Source of the DNA: Hymenobacter sp. 5317J-9
GTDB taxonomy: Bacteria > Bacteroidota > Bacteroidia > Cytophagales > Hymenobacteraceae
NCBI RefSeq assembly: GCF_022921075.1
Contig: NZ_CP095050.1
Location: forward strand, 2,170,001-2,234,000
Reading direction: 5' to 3'
Length of the DNA stretch: 64,000 bases
Shown here: positions 61,895-64,000 of the stretch, piece after piece
Numbering within the stretch: the first letter of the stretch is position 1
How the letters are laid out: every line of letters starts with the position of its first letter
The notes under the pieces: generated by a model
The model's input: the letters and a program-made list of their open reading frames with translations, nothing else
What the model was told of the DNA's origin: nothing
Databases searched by the model: none
Position numbers and translations under genes: made by a program

Positions 61895-61961
61895 GGCAGG
61901 AGCCACGCAGCGGAAGGAGGGGCGGCCGTAACTTTACGGAGCCCCAACTTTCGCTGCGCAT

Positions 61962-64000
61962 ATGGTCGTTTCTACCCCACGATGGTTCTCTGATTTTGCT
62001 GCATTCTGGCGCACTGTGCTATTGTGTGCGGCAGTACTGCTGGCGGTAGCCGCCCGGGTGGCCGCCCAGACGCCCGCCAAGCTGTGGGACAAAACCTACG
62101 GCGGCAACGGCTCGGAAGGGCCGGGCCGGATGTACCCCACCGCCGACGGCGGCTACGTGGTGGCCGGCTCGTCGACCTCGGGCATTTCGGGCGACAAAAG
62201 CCAAGCCTCGCGCGGAGGCTCCGACTATTGGGTGATAAAGATTGACGCCCAAGGCACCAAGCAATGGGACCGCACCTTCGGCGGCAACCGGGACGACATC
62301 TTGCGCAGCCTGCAACAAACGGCCGATGGCGGCTACTCGGACTCGGGCGTGTCCGGCGACCGCACCGTGCCCAGCCAGCCGGGCCTGGGCGGTTTGTTTG
62401 CCACCGATTACTGGGTGGTAAAACTCGATGCGCAAGGCAACAAGCAATGGGACCGCGCCTACGGCGGCGATGACGCCGACCTCTTCGAGGTGTTGCTCCA
62501 GACTGCCGACGGCGGCTATTTGTTCGGGGGCAAATCTTACTCGGGGGTGTCAGGAGTGAAAAGTGAAGCCAACCTTGGGGTGGGCGACTATTGGGTGGTG
62601 AAAACCGATGCCCAGGGCAACAAGCAGTGGGACCGCACCTTTGGCGGCAATTCCGATGATGCCCTCACCTGCCTGCACCAGAACCCCGACGGTACGTACC
62701 TGCTGGGCGGCTACTCATTCTCGCCAGCGTCGGGCAACCGCACCCAGCCCAGCCGGGGCAGCAACGACTACTGGCTGATAAAGCTCGACGCCCAGGGCAA
62801 CCGCCTGTGGGAGCGCGCCATCGGCGGCAACAACAGCGACTTGCTCCAAAGCCTCTACCAAACCCAGGACGGTGGCTACATTCTGGCCGGCTCTTCCGAT
62901 TCGGACGCTTCGGGCGAGAAAAGCCAAGGCCACTACGGCAACAACAGCGGCTACAACTACGACTACTGGGTGGTGAAAACTGACGCCGCCGGCGCCGTGC
63001 AGTGGGAGCACACCTACGGCGGCGCGGCCATCGAAAACGCCAACGTGGTGCGCCCAACCCGGGACGGCGGCTACGTGGTGGGCGGCGTGTCGTCGTCGGG
63101 TGTGTCGTTCGACAAAACCCAGCCCAATCAGGGCGACGGCGGTGGGTACGACATGGACTACTGGGTACTAAAAATCAGCGCAAACGGCACCAAGCAATGG
63201 GACCGTTCGTATGGCGGCAATAGCAACGACTACCTCTACAGCCTGGCCCAGACCACCGATGGCGGCTACCTGCTGTCGGGCTACTCCGGGTCGGGCCTGT
63301 CCAGTGATAAAACCCAGTCTACCGCCGGCATCAGCGACTTTTGGCTTATCCGGCTGGGGCCGGTGGCCGCCCCCGTGGCGCCGCCCGTCACCATCAGCGG
63401 CGACTCGGTGCTGTGCCCGGGCCGCAGCGTCACGCTAGTCGCCGCGGCCTCGCCGGCGCCTACGGCCTACCGCTGGAACACCGGCGCCACCACGGCCAGC
63501 ATCACGGTGGCGCAGGCGGGCCTCTATTCCGTCACGGCTACCTTCAGCACCGGCCTCAGCAGCACGCGGCAGTTTCGGGTGCTTGCGAATGCCGCGCCCC
63601 CGGTGCCTTCTTTCACCCTCGGGGCCGACACCACGCTGTGCGAAGGAGCAGCCCTGGTGCTACGAGCGCCCGGTCCAGCCAGTTCCGGTCTCAGCTACCG
63701 CTGGTCCGATGGGTCGTCGGGGCCCACGCTGCTGGTACAGCAGCCCGGTACCTACTCGCTGGAAATCAGCTCGGCCTGCGAGACCCGCACGGCCCGCCGC
63801 ACCGTGACGGCTGCTTCCTGCCTCCTCATTCCCACCATCATCACGCCCAACGGCGACCAGCAAAACGAGCATTTTGTGGTGAAGGGAATGGGCGCGGCGG
63901 CCTGGTCGCTCGACGTTTACAACCGCTGGGGCCGGAAGGTGTACACCACAGCCAAGTACAGTAACGACTGGGGCAGCGGCGCCGCGCCGGGCATGTACTA
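61962..64000 (+). CDS. T9SS type B-sorted repeat protein, 3' end beyond window
   Basis: 679 codons are visible; the frame stays open to the right edge. A long signal peptide ends near residue 43 (VAARVAAQ). Seven propeller-like repeats of about 65-75 residues follow, each with DYWVVKLDAQGNKQWDRAYGG-type and TADGGYLLGGYS-type halves. Two Ig/PKD-like domains come next (SVTLVAAASPAPTAYRWNTG, LVLRAPGPASSGLSYRWSDG). The end carries the type B sorting (gliding-associated) domain: PTIITPNGDQQNEHF, LDVYNRWGRKVYT, GMYY. Repeat 2 (ADGGYSDSGVSGDR) lacks about six residues present in the others. Confidence 0.92.
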   Translation, partial: MVVSTPRWFSDFAAFWRTVLLCAAVLLAVAARVAAQTPAKLWDKTYGGNGSEGPGRMYPTADGGYVVAGSSTSGISGDKSQASRGGSDYWVIKIDAQGTKQWDRTFGGNRDDILRSLQQTADGGYSDSGVSGDRTVPSQPGLGGLFATDYWVVKLDAQGNKQWDRAYGGDDADLFEVLLQTADGGYLFGGKSYSGVSGVKSEANLGVGDYWVVKTDAQGNKQWDRTFGGNSDDALTCLHQNPDGTYLLGGYSFSPASGNRTQPSRGSNDYWLIKLDAQGNRLWERAIGGNNSDLLQSLYQTQDGGYILAGSSDSDASGEKSQGHYGNNSGYNYDYWVVKTDAAGAVQWEHTYGGAAIENANVVRPTRDGGYVVGGVSSSGVSFDKTQPNQGDGGGYDMDYWVLKISANGTKQWDRSYGGNSNDYLYSLAQTTDGGYLLSGYSGSGLSSDKTQSTAGISDFWLIRLGPVAAPVAPPVTISGDSVLCPGRSVTLVAAASPAPTAYRWNTGATTASITVAQAGLYSVTATFSTGLSSTRQFRVLANAAPPVPSFTLGADTTLCEGAALVLRAPGPASSGLSYRWSDGSSGPTLLVQQPGTYSLEISSACETRTARRTVTAASCLLIPTIITPNGDQQNEHFVVKGMGAAAWSLDVYNRWGRKVYTTAKYSNDWGSGAAPGMY

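Overview
The window looks like chromosomal DNA of a GC-rich Bacteroidota, most likely a Hymenobacter-like member of the Cytophagales. The evidence is: type IX secretion (T9SS) sorting domains of both type A and type B, a TonB-dependent receptor, a DUF6799-like protein, promoters of the Bacteroidota form TAnnTTTG, general absence of Shine-Dalgarno sequences, and dispersed extragenic palindromes in many spacers. I see no rRNA, tRNA, CRISPR, prophage or transposase gene.

Layout. 1-9 kb: a TldD-type protease running off the left edge, a PAP2 phosphatase, and a tripartite RND efflux operon (permease, adaptor, outer-membrane factor) with two perfect palindromes in its intercistronic gaps. 9-11.5 kb: a DUF6799-like secreted protein and a large membrane protein joining a NERD-like domain, a coiled coil and WG repeats. 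11.8-20.5 kb: a complete reductive pyrimidine catabolic cluster (PreT/PreA, dihydropyrimidinase, beta-ureidopropionase, omega-aminotransferase, methylmalonate-semialdehyde dehydrogenase), with a small AT-rich ORFan inside it. 20.8-29.4 kb: small envelope proteins, then a molybdenum hydroxylase (PaoABC-like) operon and its XdhC maturation factor, separated by an AraC regulator and an NmrA-type reductase. 29.7-35 kb: a two-component system with an octamer-repeat spacer, then a SulP anion transporter next to a beta-carbonic anhydrase.

35-44 kb: an M1 peptidase, a TonB receptor, and the most interesting locus. A class I SAM riboswitch (39871-39965) is followed by a tiny leader ORF ending in six consecutive cysteines (40034-40081). 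Downstream lie an ATP-grasp ligase, an SfnG/SsuD-like flavin monooxygenase and an APC amino-acid permease. I interpret this as a sulfur-salvage operon sensed at two levels, SAM by RNA and cysteine (Cys-tRNA) by ribosome stalling.

44-64 kb: housekeeping and accessory genes (stress protein, GAF protein, topoisomerase III, GNAT, DinB, Crp/Fnr, SDR-DUF2867, DUF2911, T9SS cargo, slipin, M28 peptidase, SseB-like, cytochrome c/SCO pair, aldo/keto reductase). The last gene is a T9SS type B protein cut by the right edge. At 58919-59096 one palindrome family is inserted inside another, which is direct evidence that these elements move.
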